Shown: positions 50,777-63,041, numbered from the stretch's first letter. The stretch is 64,000 bases of DNA from Gnetum montanum (GCA_015680685.1 MNCI01034697.1:1843968-1907967); one strand, 5' to 3'. The notes: generated from the letters alone by a model not told the origin. Translations and numbers: made by a program.

Positions 50777-53030
50777 AGCAAAAACAGGGTCTTGCCTCCC
50801 TGCAACTCAACTTTCTTAATCAACCCACAAACTTTAAACAATCTTCAGAGAAAGCCACAATAGACTCAAGAGTACATGGGATTCAATGGATCTTACTGGG
50901 ACAGATTCTGTCGGTAAAATACGCCCCCAAGACAGTATATTTGTTATCCATGATCCTATAATGTAACAAAAAAAGGTATGTTATACCCTGCTTCGTCTTG
51001 ATGATCCCCACCAACGTTTATCTACTTGAACAATGATCCAAAAGCTGCAGAAAGTCCTTCCCATACCGCCAGATTCCCTAAACATTTCGGTGCAAGAACA
51101 GGATTTCATTCTGCAATATTTTATTACCAAACCAACGAGCCTAACAAAACAAACAAGCACCTGCTACCACCGCACAAAGTCAAAAAAAACGATTGCTGAC
51201 CATTGAATCAGGCAGTCGACACAGCAGGAATTTGTTTACTGGCAATCTATCAGGCGCCCACAATCCAATTCCCAATAGAGGCTTTCCCCATTAAACAAAC
51301 CAAGCCTCTCATATCAATTTCTGTGCTGCTGCAAGGCTAATAATAACACGGCCCTTTGAAACCAGTACGTGCATGCAGACAGATAAAAACACACTCATTG
51401 AGATCCCAGGAAGCAGAAAGCGACAGCTTAAGAAGGCCAAACCGCCATGGCAAGGAGAAAACCCAGAACGAGGAGTGCTTGATGTTGCAGAGAGAAATCC
51501 AGGATTTTGAGGCCAAATGGCTTCCACAAAGGACTGATACGGAATTGGGGGAAGCAGCAGCAGAATGAGCATGAACCACAGCCATTGATGAAAATCTTAG
51601 AAACAGCATCACTGTCTCTTTCATGGGCTTTTTCCACACCAACAGGCACTAGCAGCTGTAGAGCTGTGTGCTTATGCTTTTGTGTTAGGAATAATTAACA
51701 CCATTATCGGAGCTTATGGTACCCTATAACAAGGAAAGGGCATCTTGGAATCAGGAAATGGCAGCCCATGTGTAGCACGCTCAACAAACCCAACAGCCAT
51801 GCCTGCTCATGCTGCTGCTGATTACACGGATGAACTGAACCAGACCCAGAACCTTAAGAAAAAGCCAGAAATCATGATTACGGAGAACTTAAATCTAACT
51901 GCACCGAGATTATGATTTGGAAATAATTCATTGCCACTTTAATGGCTGTGAGAAACCAACTCTCTGATTGGGTATGGGGTCCATGCCATTTGGGGTTATG
52001 TCCTGATGTGTCTTTCGCATTCAAAGTGGTCAAGTTTCAAGCATTGAAATGCAAGTGAAAGTGAAACCCAGAAAATCTACAAGGCTACCGTAAAAACTGA
52101 AGTGCTGTATATTTGGGTAAAAAAGTACCAGTAACATATGGTGCCAGGCCAGCAAGAGGATTTTCTTCCTCCCATCATATGTCGCTGTCGCAGACTGCCA
52201 AGCATCACCATTCACCACTCTCTCATCACAGCTACCCATTTCCCCGCTTTTCTTTCTGTCCTGTGGATAAGTACTAGTAGTATTTTGATTCCTTTTCTAG
52301 GGCAATTACTGTAACTTTTCTGGGTTTTCAACTGGAGCATGGAATGGAAAGTTTTACGTGATGCCAGTCAGAGAGGTTGCTACACGTTTAGGAATTCAGT
52401 GTTAAATTTATGCTAGCTGTTGGCAGGTCTGCAATTTTTTTTTCTGAGCTTTCTCGCTGCACTCCAGAGTAGGAAATGTAAGTGACTTTTTTATTGGGTT
52501 AGTGCATGTGCAGATCCTGTTCTTTCTGTCATTGTCCACTCTAGTATTTTTCAGTCACCACGGTGGAGCCCGTGGCTTCAAAGTAAACGCATTAGGTGTT
52601 GATGTAAAATTCCCTTTGTGTCACAATGATTAATGACCCATCGTATCCGTTAAGGAAATTCCTTAAGATTTTGCAAATTTCTTATTTGGAAGAATTCAAA
52701 TTAGGGGTTGTCAGGTTACAGCGCCAATACGATACAGTGAAAGAATTCAAATCCTAGTTGGGTTAAATGGTTAATAATAAGGTTTATGATCTTGAATTGA
52801 AATGGTTCGTCCTTGATTATTTGGCATATTTTTTCTAACCTCTATTTATTCCAGCCCCATGGATCACATCCACCATGTGCTTAACTACCATTTAAACTTT
52901 TTTAGAACCAAAATGAAAGTCGGCTGAACGTGTTTAGAAGTGTTCACCACTAATAACATTTTACATAATGCCCTAGTAACTAAAAGAAGCCACCACAACT
53001 TTTTCAAATTTTTATGAAGGCTTTTCAAAG
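50777..53030. other. Upstream region of the ARM/TPR gene, then intergenic sequence
   Basis: 50,777-52,300 has balanced composition and no repeats. Several overlapping short frames on both strands look like chance, but 51,300-51,700 could be a 5' UTR exon. From 52,300 on nothing is recognisable. Confidence 0.4.
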
Positions 53031-53039
53031 TGATTAATC

Positions 53040-53195
53040 ATGGAGGTGTTAGAACTTGGAATAATTGACACAGGTACATCCTAAGATATATAGTCTAGAT
53101 AGAACTTTATAACTCAACATTGCTTGCTAGAATTAAACCCATGGTTTAGAGCTTCCAAATCAAGAGTCTTACCACTAGGCTAACACCTCATTGTT
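53040..53195 (-). repeat. SINE-like element (family S1)
   Basis: On the minus strand GAGGTGTTAGCCTAGTGG contains a perfect box A match TAGCCTAGTGG (complement of 53,172-53,182). GGTTTAATTC, box B-like, follows at 53,139-53,130. The same head as at 40,789-40,870. The body runs towards 53,040. Confidence 0.6.
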
Positions 53196-53219
53196 AAAAG
53201 TGACCAATCACGAATGGTA

Positions 53220-54030
53220 CTCATCATCATCATATTATCCTTGTCCCAACAAAATGGGATCAAGAACATGAGTTCTCTTTCATCATTCGCCTCTTTGAAG
53301 AGCTAGATCTTTGTTGATTTGCAATTTTTTTAGACCATCTTTAATTGTTTTTTTCCATATCTTTTATGGTCTTCCTTTCAGTGGCTTTCTTGGAATAGTG
53401 ATGTAGCAACATCTTTTGATAGGCTCATTATATGATCTTCTTTGCACATGTTCAAACTATCTATGATGCCATTCCTATAGCCTATTTGAAATAGAAATAA
53501 CTTCAAGTCTTTCTCTACTATTTGCATTATGTAGTTTATCTCTTTTGGTAATATTCAAGATCTAAGTATTGGCATTTTTTTAATACTATCTATTGTTCAT
53601 GCCTCTTTTGTACTACCCAAAATTTATTGCCATATACAATAGCAGGGTTAATGACTATTCTATAAAATTTTTCTTTTAGTTTTATTGGGATGTTTTATTT
53701 CATAAAACACTACTAGTCTGTCTCTATTTTGATCATCCTACCTCAATTTTATTTGTTATATCTTTATCAATTTGACCATCTATTTAGAGTATTGATCCTA
53801 GGTAGTAGAACTGTTTACAATGAGGGACATTTTAACCTTGAATTATCACTTCTACTTCACCCCTATTTATTGTTATCGAAATTACATTCTATATATTCTA
53901 TCTTGCTTCTATTGATTTTTAAGCCTTTGGATTCTAGAGCATGTTTCTGCTTTTCATTTTAGAAGTAATATTTTCTCAAGTTGTATTTACCAAGATAATA
54001 TTGTTTGCAAATAACATAAACCAAAGGATT
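53220..54030 (-). pseudogene. RTE-type LINE, RT C-terminus and 3' tail
   Basis: The minus strand reads, with stops and frame slips, LESKGLKINRSKIEYIECNF (near 53,930), EWHHR, FEHVQRRSYNEPIKRC (near 53,450), RKPLKGRP-KIWKKTIKDGL (near 53,360) and VLDPILLGQG (near 53,245). These are the typical RT-end blocks of plant RTE LINEs (KTEYMECNF, GHVQRRP, GRGRPKKTW...IKKDL, DP...LG). A short (TGA)n tract at 53,220-53,232 follows the end, as in RTE tails. The 5' part (endonuclease and most of RT) is absent, the usual 5' truncation. Confidence 0.85.
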
Positions 54031-54890
54031 TCAACTAATCATGAATGCTATTCATTGAAATTAGCATACCAAAAATTTAAAATCAATTTAATTGAATAAA
54101 AAAAGTCAAATCAACTATGAAGTTGATTGAAATTCAATCTTATCAAGATGATGTACTTTCAAGTATGATAAATGTGTTAAGCTATCATATTTAAGTTTTT
54201 CTTATTTAGAATCATAACTTAAGATGGCTTTAGAGTGCTAATTCTAAAAACTTAGCTTATTTTTAAGCATCCCCTTTTAACTAGTTTTTGTAATCAAGAA
54301 GTGCTAAAGAGTTATTAATATTTTATGAAGGAGATTAAAAATGGAAGGAAATTAGACAATTTTGGTTTTCTATAAAACATGTAACTAATACAATAGTAGA
54401 ATTACATGTCCATGAGAATTACAAGAGTATAGTTTATTTTAGAAATTTATATTCACAAAGTTCTTAGATGATTGAAATATATATTGATATACTTCACCAT
54501 ATTTTATTTTATTTTTCATGTTAATGCACCATCTTAATTGGGTTTAAAAATCCATTCAAGTTTTACTATATAGTAGCTTCATACTTGCAATCCAATAGTG
54601 CCACATATCATGTATGCTTTTTTCTTAATACCTATTTTTAATTAGAATATTAAATAATTTTTATGTTATGTAGTGTCTCCATTTCTAAATGGAATAAGTG
54701 GCAACCTATTATAATAAAATGTCATGTAATTTTTGTAAACTCCAAATTATGAGCTTAATTCTAGTGATTAGCATTGAGTTATAAAGTTCTATGAATATTT
54801 TGTATTAGCAATGTGTTATGCAAGTATACAGTCATCTAGTTTTGGTTACAGTACCACCTCCAATTATTATAATAAGTCCCTCTCAATTAA
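54031..54890. other. AT-rich spacer, nothing recognised
   Basis: No frame, repeat or boundary signal seen before the E4 LTR. Confidence 0.4.
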
Positions 54891-55703
54891 TGAATCCTTG
54901 TTGGTTGGGATGCATCAATGTGATCCTATCAATGTGTACTTGTTGACACATGATTTGATGCATTGATGCAGGTGTCGACGGAGTATCTAGTCTTGCATAT
55001 ATAAATGCATGCACCTATTGCATTTAAGGCATTCGTTCATTAGTAGCATAGCATAGTTCTTACAGTTTGTTCTTTTGAGAGTTAGAATATTTTCTAAGTG
55101 TCTACAGTAGGAGTTGAGGAGTGTATGGATCTTTATTTGAGCACTGATGTACCTAGACATTTCGGTGTGAATGACAATAAAGATAAGCTTCTTGATACAC
55201 CTTGCATCACTCAAAATTAGCATAATATTTACTTTGATGTACTTTACTATTATACAATTCACTTTCATGCATTTAATTAATTAATTGAATACAGATAATT
55301 AATGCACATAAGTATGACCACCTCGAGCATATGTTAGCGCTTGGTAACCTAGAAGTGTTGTAATGTGTTCAAGATGTGTACGATAGGTGGGAATAGATGC
55401 TTATGTTAGGATTAGATTAAGGTGTTAAATAGTTTCTAGATTAATTAAGCATTTAATTACTTTATTTTCATGCTTAGGAAAAATAATAAAAATATAAAAG
55501 TTATACAAATCATGTGCCTTAGTTATAGTTAACCATATCATTGAACATCACAAGTGGAACTAAGAAGACAACGATCACATTCTTAAGTTCACTACTTAGA
55601 TAATGTGTACTTAGAGAGCTAAAGTATGTAGAATTTGACTAGATCACTTAGTGAACACTAGTTATTTGTATGGTTGGGCATTGGAATTGCTCGCTGCTCA
55701 TCA
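54891..55703 (+). repeat. E4 5' LTR (about 813 bp)
   Basis: Ends GCTGCTCATCA. It aligns with the E5 LTR (reverse strand) and, in R/U5 (GGATCTTTATTTGAGCA), with E2. TATATAAATGC is at about 54,998-55,008, after several GATGCATCAATG-like words. The left edge is approximate. Confidence 0.78.
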
Positions 55704-55827
55704 TTGGCTATGTGTGCTACCTAAGAAGTTAGTGAAATAATCCAACAATGTTGTAACAAATCTTAAAGTCGAAATCTTTAAGATGAATAATAATAACTCA
55801 TGCACACTATTTTTTACAAGGACTAAC

Positions 55828-57826
55828 ATGGCCTCTTCTCATAAGGAGAACTCCCAACCACTCTCTACGAGTGATTCCAATTAGCAAAGGCAAGAAGGCC
55901 CAAAACCACCTATGCCCCAACAATGCAGAGTGGCCTATACACATCCAGATGAGTACATTATGGATTTCACCTTTATCTTGCACTAGGATGAACAACTGTG
56001 GTGGAGGGACATGGAGGGCAACATTGTGTTACCTCCTGATTGATTAGTTCTTGCAATGCTGCTCCAAAATCTCATAAGATTGGACATCGCAAGACTCAAT
56101 GCTAAGTACAAGGTGCAAGATCATTCCTATTGGGATTATCATCCCATAGAGGCATAGAGAAAGAAAGATCAGCAGATGGAAGCTCACTATGAGGCATCAA
56201 AAGGCAAATGGTTCACAAACCCCTTGTTCCTACTAGGCCAAAAGGAAGGGAAGGACCCCTTCTTAGGAAATTCCTAATATGCTAATTCTCCTCCTCTTCT
56301 TGATGAGAAGGCCCTTAATCAGTGTTTACAATTTTCTATAGATAACCCTAGTTCTAGGAAGAACAGATCCCATGACCATGGAGCCTTAAAGGAAGGGGGT
56401 TAAGGCAGGAACAATGATATGCACCATGATAATGATAAACATGTTGATTGTGGTAGGGACCAAAGAAGAGAAAGTAGTAGACATTATTTTGGTGTTGGCT
56501 CTCCTTCCTCTTCCCCTTCATTCTCCTCATCTTCTTCCTCCTCCAACTCCAACTGAAGCTGCAGGGGGAGAGACCATGATAGAGGTGACTAGTGGAATAA
56601 AGATGACCATAGATCCCACCAAAATGATAGAGACTAGGGGCATGGGCAATCAAGGGAGGCCTACCGCAAAGGAAGAAGAGATAGTAGAGGGCATCATAGG
56701 CATCATAGCCATCATAGAGGCCATGACTATGATGATCCTATGCTTGCCACCAGAAACATGTTGATCATTGTGGAGGTTGTGAGGATACCAACAAGACATG
56801 TGAAGGATAGCCAAATCAAATGGTTGGACATGAATAATATTCTAATCCATAGAATCATCTCCAAGCCTTTCAAGATGCATGTGCCTTATAGAACATAAAA
56901 AATGAATGAAAAAAATTAAAGCTATTCCATAGGACACTCATCAAGGGAGTTGAAAGTTGGTACTGATCCTTAGAACTAGAATCAATTCGACAATGGAGTA
57001 TGATGCTTGAACTCTTCAATGACAAGTATTAAATGTACTCTCGAGTGTCTAACTTGAGATGGCAGAACCAAGGTTAGAAGCAAGGCACACATGAGTCCTT
57101 GGATATGGCCATGGGTAGGTATTACTCTCTATTGCATTGATGCCCAAGCCATGACTATTCTCAAAGGGACCAGCTACGCCATATCATAGATGGACTTCAA
57201 ATAGAAACAAGAAGAACCCCTAGGATCTATGTCTAAGGGAGGATTTTAGAGCTAAGGATTTATTATATCCAAAGGCTAATTGAGCAAGATGCCAAAGAAG
57301 AAAGTGAGCTAAGGAAAATGGAAAGAGCATAGGAGTATAATTGGGACCCTTCCATTCACAAAAGGGAGGTCTAGTTTTGTGACAATGAGGAGGAGGCACC
57401 ACTTGATGAAGTAGTGCAACAAAAAACCTTGCCGATACAAAAATCTATTTCTAAAATATTGGCCAAAGTTGATAAAATGTGGGACTCTTTGGATGAAAAG
57501 TTCCAAACTGCTCTCAAAATTGCTGAGGAGACCAAAGAGCAAGGTAGTGGTTGTGATAGAAGGAGAAAGAAGGAAGCTAAACATGCCCATTAGAAGGGTA
57601 AGGGAGAAGTTGTTGTAGTGGACAAGGTTGCAAATTCTGAAATAGATGATGAAGGGTGTGACATATGCCAATATGAACATCCTAAGGGATGTTGCTCAGT
57701 TATGTCACTCTTGCAAGAATCTAGGGTGTATGCATTAAATCCTCATTTGGAAAAACAACAAACACCTAGGAAGTTATCTATCCTCAAGGAAACTATAGGT
57801 AGTTCCACCAAAAAGCCTACTATCTG
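55828..57826 (+). pseudogene. gag: E4 gag, decayed
   Basis: ATG at 55,828 (MASSHKENSQ), then a DEYIMDFTFILH block and WWRDMEGNIVLPPD. A His/Asp/Arg/Ser-rich region covers 56,350-56,740. Capsid block remains follow in changing frames, and a final open stretch from 57,618 holds an intact zinc knuckle CDICQYEHPKGCC (57,658-57,696) and LNPHLEKQQTPRK. Several stops and frameshifts. Confidence 0.82.
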
Positions 57827-58335
57827 AGTGGAGTGCCAACTTAACCTCATGAGCAATACTAGCAATGGCAACACCCATAGTTATGGGCGATGCCACCATC
57901 AAGGTAGCAGTACCCTTACCATTAGCAGATTCATATAGGTACTATGTTCAACAACCTATTTCTCCACATGACTCTTTTAGTCATTCTTCTTTATAGCACC
58001 ACTACTACCCTCTTGAATATTATAGAGCACAATCTCCATGACAGGAGTCCCCATTTCCCCATTATCCTCCTCATCCTTCTGCACCTGTACCTCCACGCTC
58101 ATCTCAATTGTCACCCACTCCATCCATGTAGGGAAAAATACCAACCTAGCCACAATAGAGAAATGCCATAAGGGTTGTTAGCCTATAGCCAGCTCCTCAG
58201 CCGAGTGGTTTTGACACTAAGCCCGAAAAAAGACCTTTTTTTAGAACCAACAATTATAGTAATTGAAAATCTTAGTTGCTGGAGGAACTAAGGAATTCTA
58301 ATTGAAATAATTTTTAACCTTGGATCTCTAAGGCT
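57827..58335 (+). pseudogene. E4 gag-pol linker remnant
   Basis: Pro/Ser/Gln-rich remains parallel to E1 2,040-2,510, including an FRTN-like end (TTTTTTTAGAACCAACAA, 58,237-58,254). Broken by stops; no protease active-site motif follows. Confidence 0.55.
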
Positions 58336-58576
58336 TGTGCAAAAAATGAGATTCTTGGTGCCCTAGATGGTTTTATAGATCACCTAGGGACTTATGAAAT
58401 GTAAAATAGGGGGTGACAAGAATGAAATGCAAAATATCGATTTGGAATATAATGCACAAAATGCAATGAACAATGAAACTTACATAAAAATAAAAATGTA
58501 ATCTTTATTTCAAAAGAATAAAGGGGGTACATAAAATATGTACAAGATTGCCCATAGGAGTAAGAGGGTTCACTAG
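58336..58576. other. Short spacer between E4 and E7
   Basis: AT-rich, no recognisable content. Confidence 0.4.
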
Positions 58577-59218
58577 TGATGAATCGTGGTTTGCTAGGTC
58601 CCGATATCAGATACTTGATATTGGGTACGCGATATCGCAGCTTGGATAACGATATTGAATACATGATATCGTGATTCTTGTGTAGGCCTATAAATATAAC
58701 ATTCAGGTGCACAGGAAGGGAGTTAGTTGGTAAGTCTTTAGAGTCGAGTCTTTTTATTAGTTTTTAGTTCTTTTAGTTCTTTCCTAAGTGCATGCCCACA
58801 GTGTGATGTTTGTAATTGTATAGAACCTAGTAGCTAGGTACCCGTATGCTCAAGTAATGTGCACTTGGTAATCCCAAAGGTAGTACATGAGGTCCAGGAT
58901 GCATACAGATGATTAAGGATAGATGCTCATCACACTTAGGCTAGCTTAGACTTTATTTTCCATCACCTATAAGTTCATGCAAGTTATTTCTTATTGATTT
59001 TAGGAGTAGCATGGTAATTAGGAATCACATCATACACCTCACTTTGGACTAAACCATACATCACAAAGCAAATACTAGTCCAGGTGGGAAGACAGTGAAC
59101 TATGATAAACATATAACTATCTAGGTGCCACAACTAGTCTGTCTACAGAGTTTGACTAGATCATGCATACACGCTCATATTCGTATGGTTGAGCATACGG
59201 GTACCTAGCTGCTCATCA
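58577..59218 (+). repeat. E7 5' LTR (642 bp)
   Basis: TGATGAATCG...CTGCTCATCA. U3 holds three GATATC and two GATATT words (58,602-58,675), then CTATAAATATAAC at about 58,691. U5 keeps the GTATGGTTGAGCATACGGG block that also ends the E1/E2 LTRs. Confidence 0.85.
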
Positions 59219-59219
59219 T

Positions 59220-59237
59220 TGGCATTGTTGTTGAGGA
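59220..59237 (+). promoter_or_regulatory. E7 primer-binding site
   Basis: TGGCATTGTTGTTGAGGA follows the LTR by one base; an Asp-tRNA-type site with C-to-T-like changes compared with E2. Confidence 0.75.
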
Positions 59238-59426
59238 TGATGCTAGTTATCTAGATTAGTTATATTATATAAGATCACTATAACAAGGTATTAATGATAT
59301 ATCTTTTAGATAAAAGAAATTAAATTCAATTGAGTCACACATAATTCATGACAATGTATCTCTCACAGGATAATAATAATGTAACATCTAGGGAGGCAAT
59401 TCATTGGAGAACCAACAAAATTTAGG

Positions 59427-60220
59427 ATGACAAAAAATGTTTGGAGTACTCAATCTTATGCAGGAGTTTCATATGTTCATGGATACCCTAACAATACTCA
59501 AGGACTTTTGTCATCCAACTTAGACACCTTTAGTGAGGATGGGACATCCCATGGAATGAGGGGGCCCATAAGGTCTAGGACCTTCTCAATGATTAGCAAG
59601 AGTTTATCTGGGGATGATTGGGAGACTTATAAAACTCATTACAAGTCTTCAAGTTCTTTCTCTTCTCTACTCCTTCAATGTCAGGTCATGACACAGATGA
59701 CCATCTCTCAAGGGATTGACGTAGAAATAAAAATTGAACCCACAAGCAAAGTCAAGAATGCCAACATGAACAAAGACAACATCGTCCTAACTCCCAAACT
59801 CATAACCTACTTAGTGACGATGAACCCCTACTGGCCACTAAGAGCCTAAGGCATATACAAGAGGCTATTCAAATATCCCATAGGCATCACAAGGAAAGCC
59901 ATCTACCTAGTCTTGATTTAAATAACTTTCCCAAGTTTTTAGGGGGCTAGAATTTAGATCCGCAACATGATTTACAAGCCTTCTATGATGCTTGTGCATG
60001 GAACAACATTGATAATGGATAGTAAAGACTTAAGCTCTTTCCTATGAAACTTGTTGGCCAAGCAAAAGTATGGTATAGGTCTTTAAAACCATAATCAATT
60101 TGCTATTGGCCGACAATGGTAGAACTCTTCAACAAAAGATATCAAACCTACGTAAGAGTGTCAGCCTTGAGGAGACAAATCCAAGAATGGAAATGAGGGC
60201 AACATGAACCCTTGGACAGG
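59427..60220 (+). pseudogene. gag: E7 gag, interrupted by E8
   Basis: Open from 59,427 for 140 codons (Ser/Thr-rich N-terminal part). A capsid block follows at 59,930-60,215: FPKFLGG, HDLQAFYDACAWNNID, KLFPMKLVGQAKVWY, ELFNKRYQTYVRVSAL, ending HEPLD. The matching E1/E2 gag continues after HEPLD with ATMG. Here the sequence switches abruptly to GC-rich E8. Confidence 0.8.
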
Positions 60221-60404
60221 TGTGCCGACCGAAATCGTCGGTGCGAGGCTGGAACGTTACAGGCACCGAAAGATCAGCGGACAAGCACGGTCGACCCTAC
60301 CTCCGCTTAAGGGCAAGCTGGAGTGGACGAAGGTAGAGTGCCTTGAATGGTCCGCACGTGGATCAAACAAGGACTTCCCCGAGCCCCACCGAAGTGTTAT
60401 ACGC

Positions 60405-60720
60405 TGGGTTGTGTAAAACAGGGCATAAACGGCGAAACAGGCGTACAGCGTAAGCGTAGAGGGGCGTAAACACTGTCGGGCGTAAACGGCGTAAACAGAG
60501 ATAGGCCCAGCGTAAGTGTATGCAGGCGTGCATAGCGTAAACAGCGTAAACAAGTGTAAAGGGCGTAAACAGGCGCAAACGGCGTAAATAGTGAGCATAC
60601 ACGGACGCGGACGGAGCGTAAATGTAAGCAGGCGTGAACGAAGCGTGGGCCAAATTGACGTAAAACTGTAAAGGAACTTGCAAGAAGCGTAAACAGTAGA
60701 TTATAGAGTTAAAATGGTGT
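60405..60720 (-). repeat. GCGTAAAC short tandem array in E8
   Basis: About 20 irregular copies of a 10-12 bp unit near GGCGTAAACA, with spacers. Long frames on the minus strand here are a by-product of the repeat. Confidence 0.75.
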
Positions 60721-61009
60721 GCACCGGTCTAACGCAGTTGTGTAGAGATACAAGGCGGACGTAAAACCCCGGTGGACGGAGGGATGCAGCCGGCTGACAC
60801 GGTAGGCGGAGCGCGGACTGTGCTCAGCGTACAGGACTTCAGCGTAAGCGTAAATGTAAGGGGTTTCTATAGCGTAATTGCTCTAGGTCTGCTCTGGTAA
60901 ATTTTTTCCGACCTTGAAAATGCGGAAAACTGGGCTATTTATAGGGGTAGGGTTACCGGGGAAATCGGACTGGGAGACACGTGGCGTATAGACCGGGCAT
61001 TACAATTTA

Positions 61010-61545
61010 GAAACTTGGCATACGCTGGGCGTATACGCTACAACAGGCCAGCGTATACGCTGGGCGTAATACACCGGGCGTGTATGCTGGGCGTACACAC
61101 TGGATGGATGCTGGGCGTAATACGCTAGGGCGTATACGCTAGGGCGTATACGCTGATGGATGCTAGCGTAATACGCTGGGGCGTATACGCTGATGGATGC
61201 TGGACGTCGACTTGCTTCAATTCTTGCTCCTGTTGCACCTGCTTAGCGTATGTGAAGCGTATGCTGTCAGGCGTATACGCTGGGCGTATACGCTGGGCGT
61301 ATACGCTGGCGAGTGTTGGGCATATACGCCGAGCGTATACGTCGAAGGACGTCCACTTGTTTCAATCCTTACTCCTCGGTGTAATCTTCATGCTGCCATT
61401 GGAGATCCTATCGTCGAGTGTGTGCATCTGCTGTGCCTGGGCATGTGCGCCGGAGAGCTGGGCGTATACGCTGGGCATAGACATCTGGCGTAGACGTTGG
61501 GCGTACACGCTGGGCGTAGACGCTAGGCGTAGATGCTGGCACAGC
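61010..61545. repeat. GCGTATACGC palindromic minisatellite in E8
   Basis: Around nine exact GCGTATACGCT words plus many one-off variants, usually joined by GGG in a roughly 13-bp period. Larger units with GATGGATGCTG are interspersed. The core AGCGTATACGCT is a perfect 12-bp palindrome. Confidence 0.85.
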
Positions 61546-61671
61546 ACTTAGTGAAAAACCCGTAGCCTAATTCTCAAAATTTGCTCTGTGTGACTTCAAA
61601 TGTGGCCAAAATCGTCTGTGGGTCATGGGGATCCGCTTCCTGTCGGACAGATGCTAAACTCAAAGATTTTT

Positions 61672-61752
61672 GTGGTGTTTCATTGGCCCCTCTTTGTTGA
61701 CGCTTGGAGGAATTGACCCGAGAAGCGTCGACAAAGAAGCGCAAAACACCAC
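61672..61752. repeat. Imperfect inverted repeat (hairpin) in E8
   Basis: GTGGTGTTT (61,672-61,680) pairs with AAACACCAC (61,744-61,752). CTTTGTTGACGCTT (61,692-61,705) pairs with AAGCGTCGACAAAG (61,723-61,736) with one mismatch. Confidence 0.75.
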
Positions 61753-62636
61753 AAGAAACTTGATAAAAGCCTTGTCCTTTGCCACTTGACCAGACATCAT
61801 CGTACCGTGTTCAGCGGTGAATGGGATTGAAAGGGCGAGATTGGTAACTGGCAGGAGGGAAGGGATCGTGGGGATCGGTAGCTGCCCGAGGGATCATGCT
61901 GGGAAAGTAGGATGCTCAGGTGTGCGGCATGCCGGTCCTTGTCGATAGCCATCTGTAGGCAGACTCGGAATTCAAGCATGTGATGTGCGTCCTTTGGCGG
62001 AACAGTGCTCTTGGTGGTTTTTCAAGAGAACCAGTTGTCACTGCCAAAGCTACGGGGTGATGTTTTGCATTCTTTGGAGGAACAGCTCCCTTCTTTGGGG
62101 AAACTGTTAGCGAAGAGCCAAAGCCATGCGATAGGATGTTTCTTGATTGCGTTTGACATGAGTACGTATTTTTAAGACCAGTACCTTCCTGCCTGGGGCT
62201 TATATGGGAAGTGCCAAGGGTCCCGTTTTTTTTTTTTGGAATTTGTCCTTGTACTCATGCGCGAATATTGCGTTTTGTGCGTTGCGACTGCTGTAACGTT
62301 TCGCAGCGTGCAATAGTTTGGTAAACAGATAGTGGGTTTTCGGGGACTGGGGGTGTGCAGGTTAATGGTTCGATTTAGTCTTGCCAAGTGGACAAATGGA
62401 CATTGCCCCATCTTGTTGCCTATGATGAAACGCACCCTCGTACGAGAACTTCCGAGCGTCATCCTGCAAACACAACTCCGAAGAGTCAAGAAAACCATGA
62501 GTGAAGTAATGAGTTTAGATTTAAACAGTTGTAGGTGAACAAAAATATTGGGGTGATTCTGAGTATGGAATGTGAATGTCGACGATGCTGATGAGGAATG
62601 CAATGATTGTGGAATGAGGAGTTGAAGATGAACGTG

Positions 62637-63040
62637 CCAGTTTATAGTCTTAGCGGACTATCATGGGTTAGTTTTGTGTCGTAACCCGTTGGACATTGCC
62701 CGTTTAGCGTTGTGGAGGACGGTACGTTGCTAGTTTTGAGTCTTAGTGGACCATATAGAGGCAAGCTAGTTTATAGTTTTAGCGGACCCTGATGAGTCTG
62801 ACGGTGCCATTTTACTGTCATGCCAGAGGGGTGCTAGTTTATCGTCATTGCGGACACTGTGGGGTATCCGTTCATTGTCATATACCAGGACAATGGTGAT
62901 GTCAGTTTTAAGTCATAACCCAGGACTATTCTGTGGTATCAGTTTATAGTCGTGACTCCAGGACTATTCTGTGGTATCAGTTTATAGTCGTGATTCCAGG
63001 ACTATTCTGTGGTATCAGTTTATAGTCGTGATTCCAGGAC
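62637..63040. repeat. Tandem array with 38-bp unit in E8
   Basis: The right end has about three and a half near-identical 38-bp copies (AGTTTATAGTCGTGATTCC plus AGGACTATTCTGTGGTATC). Leftward the copies become irregular but keep AGTTTATAGTC. Lies directly downstream of E8 pol. Confidence 0.8.
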
Positions 63041-63041
63041 N

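Larger units (their letters stand above)
54891..58335 (+). mobile_element. E4: truncated Ty3/gypsy element (5' LTR and gag)
   Basis: LTR and gag are closest to E5, more distant from E1/E2. After the gag C-terminal region and Pro-rich linker, homology ends near 58,335; protease, RT and integrase are missing. No matching 3' LTR lies in the window. Confidence 0.8.
58577..60220 (+). mobile_element. E7: Ty3/gypsy element, 5' part only
   Basis: 5' LTR, primer-binding site and gag, cut at 60,220 inside gag by the left end of E8. The remainder should lie beyond the right edge of E8, outside the window. Confidence 0.8.

Noticed and set aside
51309-51698. Cluster of overlapping short frames on both strands upstream of the ARM/TPR gene
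   Set aside because: No domain, no splice-consistent extension and no repeats; could be UTR but not supported as coding.
60257-60683. Two overlapping minus-strand frames of over 100 codons rich in Tyr, Leu, Thr and Pro
   Set aside because: Produced by the GCGTAAAC tandem array, whose complement rarely gives stops.
61010-61545. Regular short repeats looking like a CRISPR array
   Set aside because: Units touch or overlap with no unique 25-40 bp spacers, no cas genes, and the setting is a plant retroelement.
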